A stretch of DNA of 64,000 nt from Torulaspora globosa (Eukaryota > Ascomycota > Saccharomycetes > Saccharomycetales > Saccharomycetaceae): the NCBI RefSeq assembly GCF_014133895.1, contig NC_050727.1, forward strand, positions 620,001 through 684,000, in the 5' to 3' direction. The notes beneath the pieces are model-generated. The model ran no database searches, had not been told where the DNA came from, and saw nothing but the letters and a program-made list of their open reading frames with translations. Made by a program: the position numbers and the translations under genes. Numbering within the stretch: position 1 is the stretch's first letter; each line of letters starts with the position of its first letter. Shown piece after piece: positions 1 to 9,103 of this stretch.

Positions 1-918
1 TAAGACCTCAGCGCTTAAAAGAAGTCGATTCTTTGTGAACCAAGTTCTCTACCTACCACTTCTTGAACGTGGAAGTCTCTCTGTGAAGAGGTTTATGGAC
101 TGAACAGCAGTCGCAAAGACGTGGGGATTACAGCTACGCGAAAGAATGATCACCCTGAGGCGCTAGTGATATGTTTATCTAAGGCTTACCTTATAGGTTG
201 ACAGCCTTGGTGCTACTGAGGAGCCCTTATTGCAATACGTTGCAACATTTCGAATAGCAGGCAAAGCTTTATTCTTCAGATGGCGGATTGAACCAGATGG
301 TTGTCTTTAAACAGAGTTACAGCTGGCGTGAGCTTGCACCGCTACGCTGGTAAGCTACAGGTACAGAAGTGGCGACCTTCACCAGGAGCAGGAATCCGCC
401 AGGGACCTCGGCGGCGTTGCAAACCGATAAGATTCCGGTATCGGGCCCTCTCGCGTTTCGACTGCACGTCTCGTAGGTTCAGCTTCACCTTTTGCGCTTG
501 TCAGGTGTTTAGGTAACCTTAAGAGGAATTGCCGTGGCTTTATGCCTACTATGTGTCAGGTACGAGGGCGCGATGCCAGATGTCGTTAAATATCTGGGTG
601 CAATATCGCAGAAATCCGGAGCGGGAACGTCACATGATGGCCGCAAGACGACAGTTTCGCATGTTGGAATCGCCCTCATGACTGAATGATATCCAGCGAA
701 TTGCCGCTACGAGGCAATAGATCATCTGTTTCCAAGAGCAGGCTAACGAAGACCCTTTACATGTTCAATTAGAAGCGGTATCTGCAGAAGCGGCGTGAGA
801 AGAAGAAAGTACAAGAGCATTCGCATTCAGCTAAGCGTGCAGGAATATAAGACAGTAAGTGATATTGAAAGCTGATTTTACTACTGCTATACTGGCGAGC
901 GGTGAGCGTAGCGTGGTT
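1..918. other. Upstream region of SMF3, no gene seen
   Basis: No convincing coding region is visible; the longest open frames are under 80 codons and have no recognisable content. I see no tRNA, snoRNA box pair or LTR ends. The region carries one perfect Aft1/Aft2 core site on the minus strand (596-602). It probably contains the SMF3 promoter and perhaps the end of the intergenic space of a gene outside the window. Confidence 0.6.
596..602 (-). promoter_or_regulatory. Candidate Aft1/Aft2 iron-responsive site upstream of SMF3
   Basis: The minus strand reads TGCACCC, an exact match to the PyPuCACCC core bound by the iron regulators Aft1 and Aft2. It lies 317 bp before the SMF3 start. SMF3 is an iron-regulated Aft target in S. 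cerevisiae, so the site fits its gene. A 7-bp match can occur by chance; assignment is by context. Confidence 0.5.
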
Positions 919-2316
919 ATGAGCATCTATCAAGTGTTGCGTAAGTTCGCAACTTTCATAGGCCCGGGCATCATGGTCAGTGTGGCCTATATGGATCCAG
1001 GCAATTATTCTACCAGTGTCTCCGGTGGTGCGCAGTTCAAATATACTTTACTTTTCTCAGTTTTCATTTCGAATATCTTTGCCGTTTTACTTCAGTGTCT
1101 CTGCGTGAAACTTGGCACTGTCACTGGTTATGATCTTGCAGAAAATTGCCGTCGTCATTTGCCTCGAAAGCTCAACCTGGTAGTTTACTTTTTTGCAGAG
1201 CTGGCGATCATAGCGACCGATCTGGCGGAGGTCGTAGGTACCGCGGTCGCACTGCAGATTCTATTTGGGATTCCTTTGACTTATGGGGTGATTCTCACCG
1301 TATTGGATGTTCTAGTCATTCTGATGTTTTACCAACAAGATGGTGCATCCATGAAAAAGGTTAGAGCTTTTGAACTTTTCGTTAGCGGTTTAGTGGCCGC
1401 GACCGTCATCTGCTTTCTTCTCGAATTGTTCAAGATAACAATTCCCGATAAATTGGAGCTAATAAGAGGATATCTTCCCTCAGCAATAATCTTCAAGGAT
1501 CAAGGAGCTTTGTATATCTCCTTGGGGATTCTGGGGGCTACAGTCATGCCTCATTCATTGTATCTGGGCTCTTCATTGGTTAAACCACGTTTGCAAGAAT
1601 TCGACATCAAACGATATGGCAAGGTAGGTAAGCGTCCAAGTGTCAAGGCCATCAAGTACAACTTGAATTACTCGTATGCTGAACTGATAATTTCATTGTT
1701 TCTGATTGCAACATTCGTAAATTCAGCCATTTTGATTGTTGCTGGTGCAACTCTATACGGTCAACCCGAGGCTAAGGATGCTGATTTGTTATCAATCTAC
1801 AATCTACTGGTTCATTATATTTCGCCCGCGGCAGGTTTAATATTTGCTCTGGCAATGATCTTTTCAGGCCAATCCGCTGGAATCATTTGCACAGTCGCTG
1901 GCCAGATAGTCTCCGAAGGCTTTTTGAAATGGTCACTGCCGCCATGGGCAACAAGGCTTGGTACGAGACTAATTGCGATTGTTCCATGTTTGTTCATTAC
2001 CTTGACCATGGGCGAGCGCGGTATTTCAGATGTGCTTAACTTTTCGCAGGTGGTTTTATCCTTGATCCTTCCTATCGTGTCAGCGCCTCTGATATACTTC
2101 ACAGCCAACAGGAAAATAATGACAGTCATTGACGAACATGGAGAAGGAGAAAACGAAGATGAGAACACTCCTCTGACAATGCCAGGTGGCAAAACTGTTG
2201 ATTACACTAATAGCAGATGGTTAACCATTTCTGCTTTCATTGTTTGGGCCATCATCGGCGCATTGAATTGTTATTTAGTTTTTAGCTTTCTGCTGGGAGC
2301 TGATGTTCATTTTTGA
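919..2316 (+). CDS. SMF3: NRAMP-family divalent metal transporter, Smf3-like
   Basis: A 465-residue multi-span membrane protein of the NRAMP family, proton-coupled transporters of Mn2+/Fe2+. The metal-site motif DPGN is at residues 26-29 in the first helix and MPH at 210-212 in helix 6, with about eleven hydrophobic segments in all. Length matches S. cerevisiae Smf3 (473), the vacuolar paralogue that exports iron from the vacuole. Smf1 and Smf2 have longer N-termini, which favours Smf3. The open frame continues upstream to 859 without an ATG, so I use the first ATG at 919. RSC58 follows convergently 85 bp away, the same neighbour as in S. cerevisiae (YLR034C/YLR033W). Confidence 0.93.
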   Translation: MSIYQVLRKFATFIGPGIMVSVAYMDPGNYSTSVSGGAQFKYTLLFSVFISNIFAVLLQCLCVKLGTVTGYDLAENCRRHLPRKLNLVVYFFAELAIIATDLAEVVGTAVALQILFGIPLTYGVILTVLDVLVILMFYQQDGASMKKVRAFELFVSGLVAATVICFLLELFKITIPDKLELIRGYLPSAIIFKDQGALYISLGILGATVMPHSLYLGSSLVKPRLQEFDIKRYGKVGKRPSVKAIKYNLNYSYAELIISLFLIATFVNSAILIVAGATLYGQPEAKDADLLSIYNLLVHYISPAAGLIFALAMIFSGQSAGIICTVAGQIVSEGFLKWSLPPWATRLGTRLIAIVPCLFITLTMGERGISDVLNFSQVVLSLILPIVSAPLIYFTANRKIMTVIDEHGEGENEDENTPLTMPGGKTVDYTNSRWLTISAFIVWAIIGALNCYLVFSFLLGADVHF

Positions 2317-2401
2317 TAGAAAGTTGAACAAAAAACATATTGCATCAAGCCTTCAAGGCTGCTCTTTGACTAAAAGTTACATAACCCAACTATTAATAGA
2401 C

Positions 2402-3928
2402 TTATTTTTTCGATTTTCTCTTCCTCGTAGGCTGCAGTCTCACCACGGGTATACTACCATTGTAATTAGCTTGAAGCACGGGGAAGGATCTGCAATGCTT
2501 CATTGGTAACTCTTTAACTTGTTTTGCTAACACAACCTCTTTCAAGAGCCTGCGAGCCTTGTTGTAAAGCTTTACCTCTTCAGCGGATGGCTTGATAATT
2601 TTATTCATTACTCTGTCTTTTCTCAGGTTCCGAATTTGCAGAAGGATTGATGTGACAAGTTGGGCCTGTGTGCCGTCTTTGAAACCGTCAATTTCATCGT
2701 CATCAATATAGTTGGAAGGCTTCCAATCAAAAAGATTTTCCAGTTTGATAGAATGTTGCTGAGCGAGTGGTTTCTCAGCATCGTCAAAGGCCGCCTTTTG
2801 GTCTTCATCTTTCATCTCCTCCTTATTGTCAACTGTACTAGACTCACCATTCAGCAACGCACCCTCCTCTTTCCCTTCATGCAGATTATCCTCTAATTTT
2901 GTTTTATCCATAGGTTCCCTTGACCCTTCTTTCTTATCCTCTGCAGCATTGTTCTCTGCGTCCTGGTATATCTGTAAGTAACCGACTCTCTGCAACCATA
3001 TGATACCGCGCGTGGTTGAATCGATGACTGTGCCATTTTCGTTGAAAGATGGGGCCCACGGCTTGTAATCGCCATATTTCAACCACATCGTTGTCGGTAG
3101 AGCATACCAATTAGGATGCAAAAATCTGGTCATCATCTCTGTCGGAGGTAATGTCGGATCGGGTATGTTACTGGTATTGGCGGCGACAAAACCTAATTTG
3201 GGAGCCTCTTCACAGATATTTGTCTGAGGTATGACTTTGTTTATCTCGAAGTTGCTATTGGGCAGCTCTTGTGGCCTATTGTCCAGATTAGATTTTGCAA
3301 TCATCGAGGAGAAAAGTTCCAGCTCCCTCGTTTTGATATAGTATGTCTCTGCCACTGGAACCTTGTAATTAGTGGAAATCTTGATGAAGTCATGTGCAAT
3401 CACGCTGTCAAGCTCTGTTTCCGTATCAGTCACCAAGCTGGTATCTGTTTTGCCGTTGTTGAGTGAAATACCGAGTTTGTAACATTCTCTCAGTATCAAC
3501 TCTATGGCAAACTTATAGAACTTGTCGACCATTTGATAATTTCTAGTTCCCTGAGAGTAATAATGAATAAGCATAGTACACACTAGCTTGATATCATGGT
3601 AAAGCCTGTAAAATCCACCCTGTTCGGGTGCATACATTCCATCTTCGAACTTCTGCGATATCGTAGTCAATTTCAATTTGTCTTCACTCTTAATCACTCC
3701 ATATGCATCGCTTCTTCGTTTGATATAAGTACAATATGACGTGAATATCTTATTAGGATCTTTCTCGTAGAATGTACAGGGAAAACTTTCATCCAGAACC
3801 TTGCATTTCGACGATGCTCTATATCTCGTTGTTAGTAACTAGTTGTATAACTTGATACCTGGAAAATAAAGAAAAACATACTCTTTTAAAATACAGTGCA
3901 AACTTGAGAGAAGCTCAGCCAAATCCAT
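2402..3928 (-). CDS. RSC58: RSC chromatin-remodelling complex subunit Rsc58 (spliced)
   Basis: The coding sequence is complement(join(2402..3818,3882..3928)), 487 residues. The main open frame has no ATG near its 5' end (3697 is GTG). It continues upstream to a canonical acceptor at 3819. A short first exon with an ATG at 3928, beginning MDLAELLSSLH, joins in frame. Rsc58 is an essential subunit of the nuclear RSC ATP-dependent remodeller, about 500 residues in S. cerevisiae. The N-terminal half is bromodomain-like helical sequence. A highly acidic and lysine-rich linker lies near residues 300-375, and the C-terminus is basic (RKRKSKK). Identity rests on overall resemblance plus synteny with SMF3 and RAD5. 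Exon 1 is inferred from splice signals and frame. Confidence 0.85.
3819..3881 (-). other. Spliceosomal intron of RSC58
   Basis: The intron is 63 nt long. On the minus strand it opens with GTATGT (from 3881), has a perfect TACTAAC branch site at 3831-3837, and ends in TAG at 3819. Splicing joins a 47-nt first exon to the second exon in phase (15 codons plus 2 nt) and removes the lack of an ATG in the long frame. This is near the lower size limit of yeast introns. Confidence 0.85.
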
Positions 3929-4123
3929 CTTGAATAGCCTCTGATGAGACCTCCTTCTTGCTCTTCTGATCTGAGAGGAACCAGTCAGTAACCTGCTTTA
4001 ACATTTGAATATGCGGTTGACCCACAGTTTTTCCCAGAGAGCGCGTTGCGCAACAACATTTCATACGACACATTGTAATAACGACTATATAAACCCAAGT
4101 ATTTAGTTAAGTCGAGAGTCGAA

Positions 4124-7100
4124 TCACTTGGTTTGCTGCTGTATGGCACTGTAGCTCTTGTTTGGGATGATTTTCTGTACTTTCCATTGGCCATTGATCC
4201 TCTTTTGGTGGACTGCAACGGGGTTTAAGTCCCATCCGATTTTTAAATCGCTGTCGACAGTCGCACCAAATCTCGGAATCACGTAGCAATACCTTTCAGA
4301 TGGCGAAACGTCTATAGATTTCATTCCGTGGCCTGAGAGTGGTTTGCTGTAAGATACCAATGATCCCTTGCCCGCTATGTTTGCCAGAGGAGTGCTCTTG
4401 ATATCGCACAGTGAGTTCATTCTTGTCTTGCCGTTGTTACCGAGATGCAGCGAATGGTACACGAGGAATTTGGGAGGTAACTCGCCTGCATTTGTGAGTA
4501 TGGATGACGGATGAATGTAGACAAAACACTCAGAAATATCAGGGGTCTTTGTAGCGAGTACAGGCACATAAGGAATGTTTATAATCGAGGTCTTGTTGGT
4601 GATGGGGACTTCCTCTGGGTAGAGGAAGTCGGCTCTGATTGCGACCTGATCGACGAAGCCCGCGCATATCATTTGTTTCAGTAATCTGAGCTGAATATCT
4701 TGTGGCACATCACATTTCAAATCTCCGTCCGTGACAGTAGCGGCGACGTTTTCCTCCCGAGTGCTTGATTTAATGATGTACATTAACTGTTTCCGTAATT
4801 TCAAAATTTCATCCATGAACTTGGCTCTGAGGAAGTTGTCACGCAGGAAGCGTGGTCTCTCATTCTTCGCTATGAAATCAAAGGCACAGATAGCGCTTAA
4901 TAGACGGAAGACATCACTGTACTTATCTAACCGAGAAAAACGAGCCTTGCACTTGAAGTACTTTGATCTCAGTGCTTTCTCTTTTTCTTTGTCGTCGCTA
5001 TTGTCTTCTTCGGCGTCTTCACTCTTCAAACCAACCTCTTGCTCTTTCAGGAAGGGATCACCGACAGATAGTGCGCTTACGATGGTGACTGCATATGGCA
5101 GACAGTCCTTCTCTTCAGAAATTAGAAGAAGCTTGGAAAATCTTGGAGATATTGGGAACAAACTCATCATTCTGCCATCCTCTGTAATTCTCTCTGCAGA
5201 ATCCAATGCACCTAAACGCAGAAGCAAGTTCATGGCCTTGTGGATAGAGTTCCGCTCAGGTGGGGTAGGAAAAGGAAAATTCAAGACATTTTGAATAGCC
5301 ATGCTCTTCATCTGCAGTACAACACTCTCAACTGGCATTCTTAGGATCTCAGGACGTGAGAACTGTTCGAAATCGTGTTCAAAAACAGCAGAGGAATACA
5401 GCCTGTAGCAGTGACCGGGACCTGTACGCCCCGCACGACCACTTCTTTGATCTGCGCCGGCTTTACTTACCCAACCAATTTCAAAGCTCTGAACGCCGGT
5501 GTCTTCATTGTACTTGCGCTCCTTAGATCTACCACAGTCTACCACGTATTTTATGCCGGGAATGGTCAACGAAGTCTCAGCAACATTAGTAGCAACGATG
5601 CAGAGTCTTGAACCAGTCGGCGGTTCGTTAAAGATCTTCATTTGTTCACTTGTAGGCAGCAAGGAGTAAAGTGGCAAAACGTACAAAGGATCATTCTCCG
5701 TTTGACCTTCTTCCAGACACTCGTCGAACCCCTCCTCTCCCTCGGAATTGTTTTCGCCGTCATCCTCTGAACCCAGCTCATCATCAAAATTTTCCTCATC
5801 AGCGATTTCTACGCTGAATTCAACGTCTTCTGTTTCCAAATCAGCAGTTTTTGGGTTGATTTTGACACTTATCGTGTTTGATTCCAAATCTTTGGGCACT
5901 TTATGTTCTTTTCTAAACGGGAATTCTCGTCTCAATCTTTTTACCATTTGATTGATCTCTTGTTGACCTGTCAAAAATACTAAGATGGCTCCAGGAGGCA
6001 GTCGTCTATGAATCTTACAAGTCTTTTTGAAAGCTTCTTCCATATAATCATACGGCGTCCTGCGGTTGAAGTGTACAGCTACGGGAAACTGCCTAGCATC
6101 AACCTTCAGAATGGGTGGTGGCGAGGAGAATAGCGCAGTGTTCTCACTGAAATCAGCGACTCTTAGTGTTGCAGACATGATAATTAACTTCAGTTTCTTA
6201 TTTTTCTTTGGATCTTTGGCGTGCTCTTTTGCACGCAGCCTGATACATCGGCTAAGCATGCCGATTAATATATCAGTGTTTATATTTCTTTCATGAGCTT
6301 CATCAATGATGATGGATGAATATTTGGTGAGTCTAAAATCTTTCATCATCTCTCTCAGCAGAACACCATCAGTCATGAAGGCGATTCTAGTGTCTTCCTT
6401 CAGGTTAGAATCGAATCTAATTTTGTAGCCGACTTTACTCCCGTGATCGCCCAATTCAGATGAAACACGGTTTGCCATCGAAACTGCTGCCACTCTTCGC
6501 GGTTGCGTGACACCTATCATTCCCGGATAGTCTGGTGAATCAACGTTGCCAAATCCGGACTCGTACAAGAATTGCGGCACTTGAGTGGTCTTACCAGAAC
6601 CGGTCTCACCACATATTATAACGACGTCATTGTGGTGGATCGCCTCCATGATTCTATGTTCTTCCCCAAAAACAGGCAACTTCATTCTGATCTCTTGTAT
6701 CTCAGCCGGCCTCGCTACATTGACGTAAAAAGCCTTCCTCTGCGAATGTTCATCCACAGGTATGACTGTTTCTATCAGACCATCCTCCAAATCTTCTTCT
6801 CTAATTACAGGTTGATATTTGACAGCTGGTTTTGGCATCACAATTTCTACATCACGGCCCTCAATCTGTTTAACCTGCTGATTAGCCCATTTTTTGAAAT
6901 CATCGGCAGCTGAGTACTGCACTCCCTCTTCAAGCGCTTCAGTGCTACTGTCACTGCTGTGCTCATCAGAATCGCTAGCGCCTTGTGAACTGCCTTCTTC
7001 ATCCTCTTGAGAACTCGACCTGAAATCCATCTCATCCTCCAAGTCATTTTTTTTCCTTTCAGCAAGTTCAATCCGCCGTCTCCAACTGTACTTGGGTTTA

Positions 7101-7777
7101 GACGTCTTTTTATGGACAACTTGAGCATTGGAAAATCCAAATCCGAAAGCAGAACCACCCACGCTGGCTGGCCTACGATCAACAAAGCTCGATTGCTGCT
7201 TAGCTTTGTCAACCTCGATATCGCCGTCACCTTCATGAGCATCACTTCCTCCATGATCTTGGTCCCAATCTCTAGTTTCGTGCTCCTCATACAAAATTTC
7301 GGCAGTATCCGCATTACCCCTTCCCTGTCTTTCTAAGCTTAATGCCTCTTGAAATGCTTCTTTCTTTGTTTGTTTGCCCTGTCCCAGGGTTTTCAAAGGC
7401 TTCATCAAGGACGTATCTATCTTGTAATCCTGTAGTTTCTCAATGATAAGCTTCTTCTCCTCTCTTTTCAGTTGATGCTCGATGAATTTCTCCAACCTCT
7501 TCTTCTTCTGCTTCGAAACCTTTGATTCTTTGGGTGCAAACAATTCCTCCAATTTCCGCTTCTTTAGCTGTTTTTCCTCTTTGCTCATCGGTTTCAAAAG
7601 CACTGCATTGCTATCTTCATTTTCCTCTATAACTGATCCCTTCTCATCCGACTGATCTTGTTTTCCATCTTCTAGATGTCTGAAGTACTGTTTATTTCTG
7701 ACTTTCTTCAGCTCTTTAAGCTTGGCCATATGGCCCGCCCTAGCCTTCTCATTGAATCTTTTCCTATACGTACCCAT
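4124..7777 (-). CDS. ECM16: DEAH-box RNA helicase Ecm16/Dhr1 of the small-subunit processome
   Basis: A 1217-residue helicase that acts in the nucleolus on the U3 snoRNA-pre-rRNA duplex during 18S maturation. A long charged N-terminal extension (about 1-370) is followed by the helicase core. Walker A GETGSGKT is near residue 390 and the DEAH box near 490. The motif QRSGRAGRTGPG follows, then the helicase-associated and OB-fold regions. The first ATG giving the conserved start MGTYRKRFNEKAR is 7777; eight further codons upstream begin with TTG and are left out. Length agrees with S. cerevisiae Dhr1 (1267). Two tandem PAC boxes lie 80-99 bp upstream, as expected for a ribosome-biogenesis gene. 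Confidence 0.96.
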   Translation of the reverse strand: MGTYRKRFNEKARAGHMAKLKELKKVRNKQYFRHLEDGKQDQSDEKGSVIEENEDSNAVLLKPMSKEEKQLKKRKLEELFAPKESKVSKQKKKRLEKFIEHQLKREEKKLIIEKLQDYKIDTSLMKPLKTLGQGKQTKKEAFQEALSLERQGRGNADTAEILYEEHETRDWDQDHGGSDAHEGDGDIEVDKAKQQSSFVDRRPASVGGSAFGFGFSNAQVVHKKTSKPKYSWRRRIELAERKKNDLEDEMDFRSSSQEDEEGSSQGASDSDEHSSDSSTEALEEGVQYSAADDFKKWANQQVKQIEGRDVEIVMPKPAVKYQPVIREEDLEDGLIETVIPVDEHSQRKAFYVNVARPAEIQEIRMKLPVFGEEHRIMEAIHHNDVVIICGETGSGKTTQVPQFLYESGFGNVDSPDYPGMIGVTQPRRVAAVSMANRVSSELGDHGSKVGYKIRFDSNLKEDTRIAFMTDGVLLREMMKDFRLTKYSSIIIDEAHERNINTDILIGMLSRCIRLRAKEHAKDPKKNKKLKLIIMSATLRVADFSENTALFSSPPPILKVDARQFPVAVHFNRRTPYDYMEEAFKKTCKIHRRLPPGAILVFLTGQQEINQMVKRLRREFPFRKEHKVPKDLESNTISVKINPKTADLETEDVEFSVEIADEENFDDELGSEDDGENNSEGEEGFDECLEEGQTENDPLYVLPLYSLLPTSEQMKIFNEPPTGSRLCIVATNVAETSLTIPGIKYVVDCGRSKERKYNEDTGVQSFEIGWVSKAGADQRSGRAGRTGPGHCYRLYSSAVFEHDFEQFSRPEILRMPVESVVLQMKSMAIQNVLNFPFPTPPERNSIHKAMNLLLRLGALDSAERITEDGRMMSLFPISPRFSKLLLISEEKDCLPYAVTIVSALSVGDPFLKEQEVGLKSEDAEEDNSDDKEKEKALRSKYFKCKARFSRLDKYSDVFRLLSAICAFDFIAKNERPRFLRDNFLRAKFMDEILKLRKQLMYIIKSSTREENVAATVTDGDLKCDVPQDIQLRLLKQMICAGFVDQVAIRADFLYPEEVPITNKTSIINIPYVPVLATKTPDISECFVYIHPSSILTNAGELPPKFLVYHSLHLGNNGKTRMNSLCDIKSTPLANIAGKGSLVSYSKPLSGHGMKSIDVSPSERYCYVIPRFGATVDSDLKIGWDLNPVAVHQKRINGQWKVQKIIPNKSYSAIQQQTK

Positions 7778-8096
7778 GACTCTGGTACTATGTGCTGGCA
7801 ACCGCTTCAGCTAAAGAAAAGTTCTCTGCCTGGCCTTAAGAGCACCAATGTAGCAAGCGATGAGATGCGATGAGATACGATGCCTTTAGATTAATCTCAA
7901 AATTTTTGACTATAAGCGAAGAGAACTTAGGCCATCGCGCAATACGATCTTAAAGCAACCTTCAATATTTGATTAAGTCAGGAGGGCATTCAAAGGCAAC
8001 GGATCCAAAGGCTTTATTCTGTCTGACATGAGATTGTATTGCTGAACTGAGTCTCTAGTCACTTTAATCGGATTCAAAAGCGTTCCAGGAAGCAGG
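7778..8096. other. Divergent promoter between ECM16 and SAS2
   Basis: 319 bp without a gene. It holds two abutting PAC boxes (7857-7876) and an AT-rich RRPE-like sequence with the core AAAATTTTT (7899-7907). Both are expected to serve ECM16. I see nothing specific to SAS2. Confidence 0.7.
7857..7876 (+). promoter_or_regulatory. Two tandem PAC elements upstream of ECM16
   Basis: The decamer GCGATGAGAT occurs twice without a gap (7857-7866 and 7867-7876). It is the exact PAC element bound by Dot6/Tod6 in ribosome-biogenesis promoters. It starts 80 bp upstream of the ECM16 start codon, the usual distance. An RRPE-like core follows about 20 bp further upstream. Confidence 0.8.
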
Positions 8097-9023
8097 ATGG
8101 TTGCAGAGAATCAGGAAGAAAATCTCTACGGTATCCTAAGCGAAAGAAACATCAAACAGGTACAGTTTGGAATTGATAAGAAGTTCCCCACATGGTATGG
8201 CAGTAACGCTTATTTTAGTCCCGATAGCAGACAGCTGGGCTTCATAGAGGAAGATCGAACTCCGGTCAAAAGAGAAAAATCACAATACTGGCTTGATACG
8301 CTGTATGTCTGTGAGTATTGCTTCAGGTATACCGATAGGGACGACAGCTTCGTGGCTCATGTTGCGCACTGCCAATTCAAGTCCAAAGCACCTGGTAGAG
8401 CGAAATACAAAAGCCCCTTGTACACTATCAGACGTGTGAGAGGCTCCAGGCATCTTCTGTTTTGTCAGTGCCTTTGCCTGTTCACTAAGCTGTTTCTTGA
8501 TAACAAATCGATGTATTTCAAAGTGGACCACTACGAGTTTTACATTGTCTATGAAACGGGCAACACCAAGCCGATGGCATTCTTCTCAAAGGACCTGGTC
8601 TCATACCACCAAAACAATCTTGCATGCATTTTGACCTTTCCGCCATATCAGAGACTTCGATTAGGTACGCTTCTTTTGGAATTTTCTTATGCACTTTCGA
8701 AATCAGAGCACATTGTATCTGGGCCGGAGTCACCTCTTTCGCCATTCGGACTGATAAGTTACTTGAAGTACTGGTCAAAGGTGATCTGTTGGGAGCTGGT
8801 GGAAGGAGAATTGGCTAACCTCGGAAGACTCTCCATTGAAACCATTGCGACGGTAACCGGTATAAGAGTAGGTGATATTATACTAACCCTGAAATATTTG
8901 GATTGCCTCGGCGATAACAATCAAATTCATCTTCCTGTTCTTCGAAGGCATCTCAAAGCCGTTGAGCGGAACCATAAAGAGCTCTTTATGCTACATGATG
9001 AATATTTATTGATTGATGATTGA
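8097..9023 (+). CDS. SAS2: MYST-family histone acetyltransferase Sas2 with altered acetyl-CoA motif
   Basis: A 308-residue MYST acetyltransferase, catalytic subunit of the SAS-I complex that acetylates histone H4 K16 and limits silent chromatin. A C2HC zinc finger uses Cys72, Cys75, His88 and Cys92. The catalytic Cys177 (in NLACIL) and general-base Glu211 (in GPESPLSPFG) are present. The acetyl-CoA loop, normally Q-R-x-G-x-G, reads QRLRLG at 185-190, so the first glycine is Arg188 (codon CGA, 8658-8660). The C-terminus DEYLLIDD matches S. cerevisiae Sas2. The basic N-terminal tail of that protein is shorter here (308 against 338 residues). No frameshift is seen. Confidence 0.93.
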   Translation: MVAENQEENLYGILSERNIKQVQFGIDKKFPTWYGSNAYFSPDSRQLGFIEEDRTPVKREKSQYWLDTLYVCEYCFRYTDRDDSFVAHVAHCQFKSKAPGRAKYKSPLYTIRRVRGSRHLLFCQCLCLFTKLFLDNKSMYFKVDHYEFYIVYETGNTKPMAFFSKDLVSYHQNNLACILTFPPYQRLRLGTLLLEFSYALSKSEHIVSGPESPLSPFGLISYLKYWSKVICWELVEGELANLGRLSIETIATVTGIRVGDIILTLKYLDCLGDNNQIHLPVLRRHLKAVERNHKELFMLHDEYLLIDD

Positions 9024-9103
9024 TCCAACTCTCCTCGTACCCGCTGAATTATCGATCTGTCTTACGGATAATATCGGGTTTATCGAAATTCTGCATAATT
9101 ATC

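Noticed and set aside
301..516. 71-codon Arg-rich frame upstream of SMF3
   Set aside because: It does not begin with ATG and looks like translated non-coding GC-rich DNA.
3985..4218. 77-codon minus-strand frame at the ECM16 3' end
   Set aside because: Most of it overlaps ECM16 in another frame, and the remainder is the RSC58 promoter.
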